Assembly: GCA_005880805.1 (NCBI GenBank)
Contig: VBFZ01000145.1
Span: forward strand, 1-6,739
Source of the DNA: Chloroflexota bacterium
Lineage (GTDB): Bacteria; Chloroflexota; Limnocylindria; Limnocylindrales; CSP1-4
DNA: 6,739 nucleotides
Direction of reading: 5' to 3'
This document shows, one piece after another, positions 6,029-6,739 of this stretch. Both the position numbers and the translations under genes were made by a program. The notes below the pieces were generated by a model. That model made no database searches. It had not been told where the DNA came from and saw only the letters and a program-made list of their open reading frames with translations. Position 1 is the stretch's first letter. Each line of letters starts with the position of its first letter.

Positions 6029-6739
6029 CCGCAAGCGAGACCGGCAGGTCGGCCGCAGACCGGACCGAGGGGCGGTCCACCGCACGACCGGTGGTCGAGG
6101 TCGACGGCGTCGAGAAGACCTTCGGCAGCGGTGGATCCGCGGTAAGGGCGCTGGTGGACATCGATCTGACCATCCGCCAGGGCGAGTTCGTTTCGCTGAT
6201 CGGCCCATCCGGGTGTGGCAAATCGACTCTCCTCCGCCTCATCGCGGACCTGACGAGCCCATCCGCCGGCCGAGTGCTCGTGAACGGCAAGCCTGCGGCG
6301 CGGGCCCGCCTCGATCGCGACTACGGGATGGTCTTCCAGGCGCCGGTCCTCATGGACTGGCGCACGATCGACCGGAACATCGAGCTCCCGCTCGAGATCA
6401 TGGGCTTCCCCAGGGCGGAACGATCCCGGCGCTCCGCGGAGCTCCTGAAGCTCGTCGAGCTCGAGGGTTTCGAAGGGAAGCATCCGTGGCAGTTGTCGGG
6501 TGGGATGCAGCAGCGGGTTGCGATCGCCCGCGCGCTCGCCTTCGACCCGAAGCTGCTTCTGATGGACGAGCCGTTCGGCGCCCTCGACGAGATGACCCGC
6601 GAGCGAATGAACCTCGAGCTCATGAAGATCTGGGGCCAGACCGGCACAACCGTGGTATTCGTGACCCACTCGATTCCGGAGGCCGTGTTCCTCTCCACGC
6701 GGGTCGCCGTGATGTCCCCACGACCAGGACAGATCGCGC
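6025..6739 (+). CDS. ABC transporter ATP-binding protein, TauB/SsuB-type (3' end outside the window)
   Basis: This is the ATPase that powers the preceding permease at the cytoplasmic membrane face. The ATG overlaps the permease stop in an ATGA junction, and the frame stays open to the right edge, giving 238 visible residues. Motifs are all intact: Walker A GPSGCGKST (60-68), Q-loop VFQ (Q105), a DWRTIDRNIELPLEIMG region (111-127), the signature LSGGMQQR (157-164), Walker B LLLMDEP with catalytic E182, the D-loop ALD (186-188) and H-loop VTHS (H215). The final visible VMSPRPGQIA is the usual region just before the end of this family, so only about 20-40 residues are likely missing. The first ~22 residues are polar and non-conserved. 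The MSPRPG ending and the signature place it with the nitrate/taurine/pyrimidine importer ATPases rather than exporters. A periplasmic binding protein is expected nearby but not seen. Confidence 0.93.
   Translation, partial: MTASETGRSAADRTEGRSTARPVVEVDGVEKTFGSGGSAVRALVDIDLTIRQGEFVSLIGPSGCGKSTLLRLIADLTSPSAGRVLVNGKPAARARLDRDYGMVFQAPVLMDWRTIDRNIELPLEIMGFPRAERSRRSAELLKLVELEGFEGKHPWQLSGGMQQRVAIARALAFDPKLLLMDEPFGALDEMTRERMNLELMKIWGQTGTTVVFVTHSIPEAVFLSTRVAVMSPRPGQIA

Noticed and set aside
1..6739. A mobile element, CRISPR array, phage or defence system
   Set aside because: I saw no transposase, integrase, spaced direct repeats, tRNA attachment site or defence-type domains. All recognised genes are metabolic, transport or housekeeping-like.

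Overview
The window is gene-dense, GC-rich bacterial DNA with a strong G/C preference at third codon positions. The gene content (PRC-barrel stress-type protein, LLM-class oxidoreductase of the F420-linked type, two fold-type I PLP enzymes, and a TauC/SsuC-type ABC importer) suggests a high-GC environmental lineage, most likely Chloroflexota or a related actinobacterial-type soil bacterium. That placement is an inference from gene content and base composition, because no rRNA or marker gene is present.

Layout: (1) bases 1-492 hold the 3' part of a plus-strand gene for an unrecognised multi-pass membrane protein. (2) A minus-strand gene (979-599) encodes a small PRC-barrel protein. It converges on the first gene, and a strong hairpin (546-577) lies between the two stops. 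(3) Bases 980-1205 are a divergent intergenic region with palindromes but no clear promoter. (4) Three separately spaced plus-strand genes follow: an LLM-class flavin/F420-dependent oxidoreductase (1206-2123), a group II-type PLP-dependent decarboxylase (2197-3621) with a possible leaderless promoter, and a class III aminotransferase (3743-5077). (5) The aminotransferase starts a tightly packed operon with an ABC permease (5081-6028, 3-nt gap) and an ABC ATPase (6025 to beyond 6739, 4-nt ATGA overlap). The ATPase is cut by the right edge.

Function: the last three genes probably form one transcription unit coupling import of a small organic solute to an omega-amino transamination. The transporter family includes taurine, sulfonate and pyrimidine/HMP importers, and the aminotransferase most resembles taurine/beta-alanine:pyruvate types. 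Plausible substrates are therefore taurine, beta-alanine or a pyrimidine-derived compound. The sequence alone does not decide among them, and the substrate-binding protein is not in the window.

I see no CRISPR array, tRNA, rRNA, insertion sequence, prophage or defence gene, and no convincing undescribed system. The points worth a second look are the coupled aminotransferase-transporter operon, the extended loop in the permease, the candidate leaderless start of the decarboxylase, and the gene neighbourhood as a metabolic clue.
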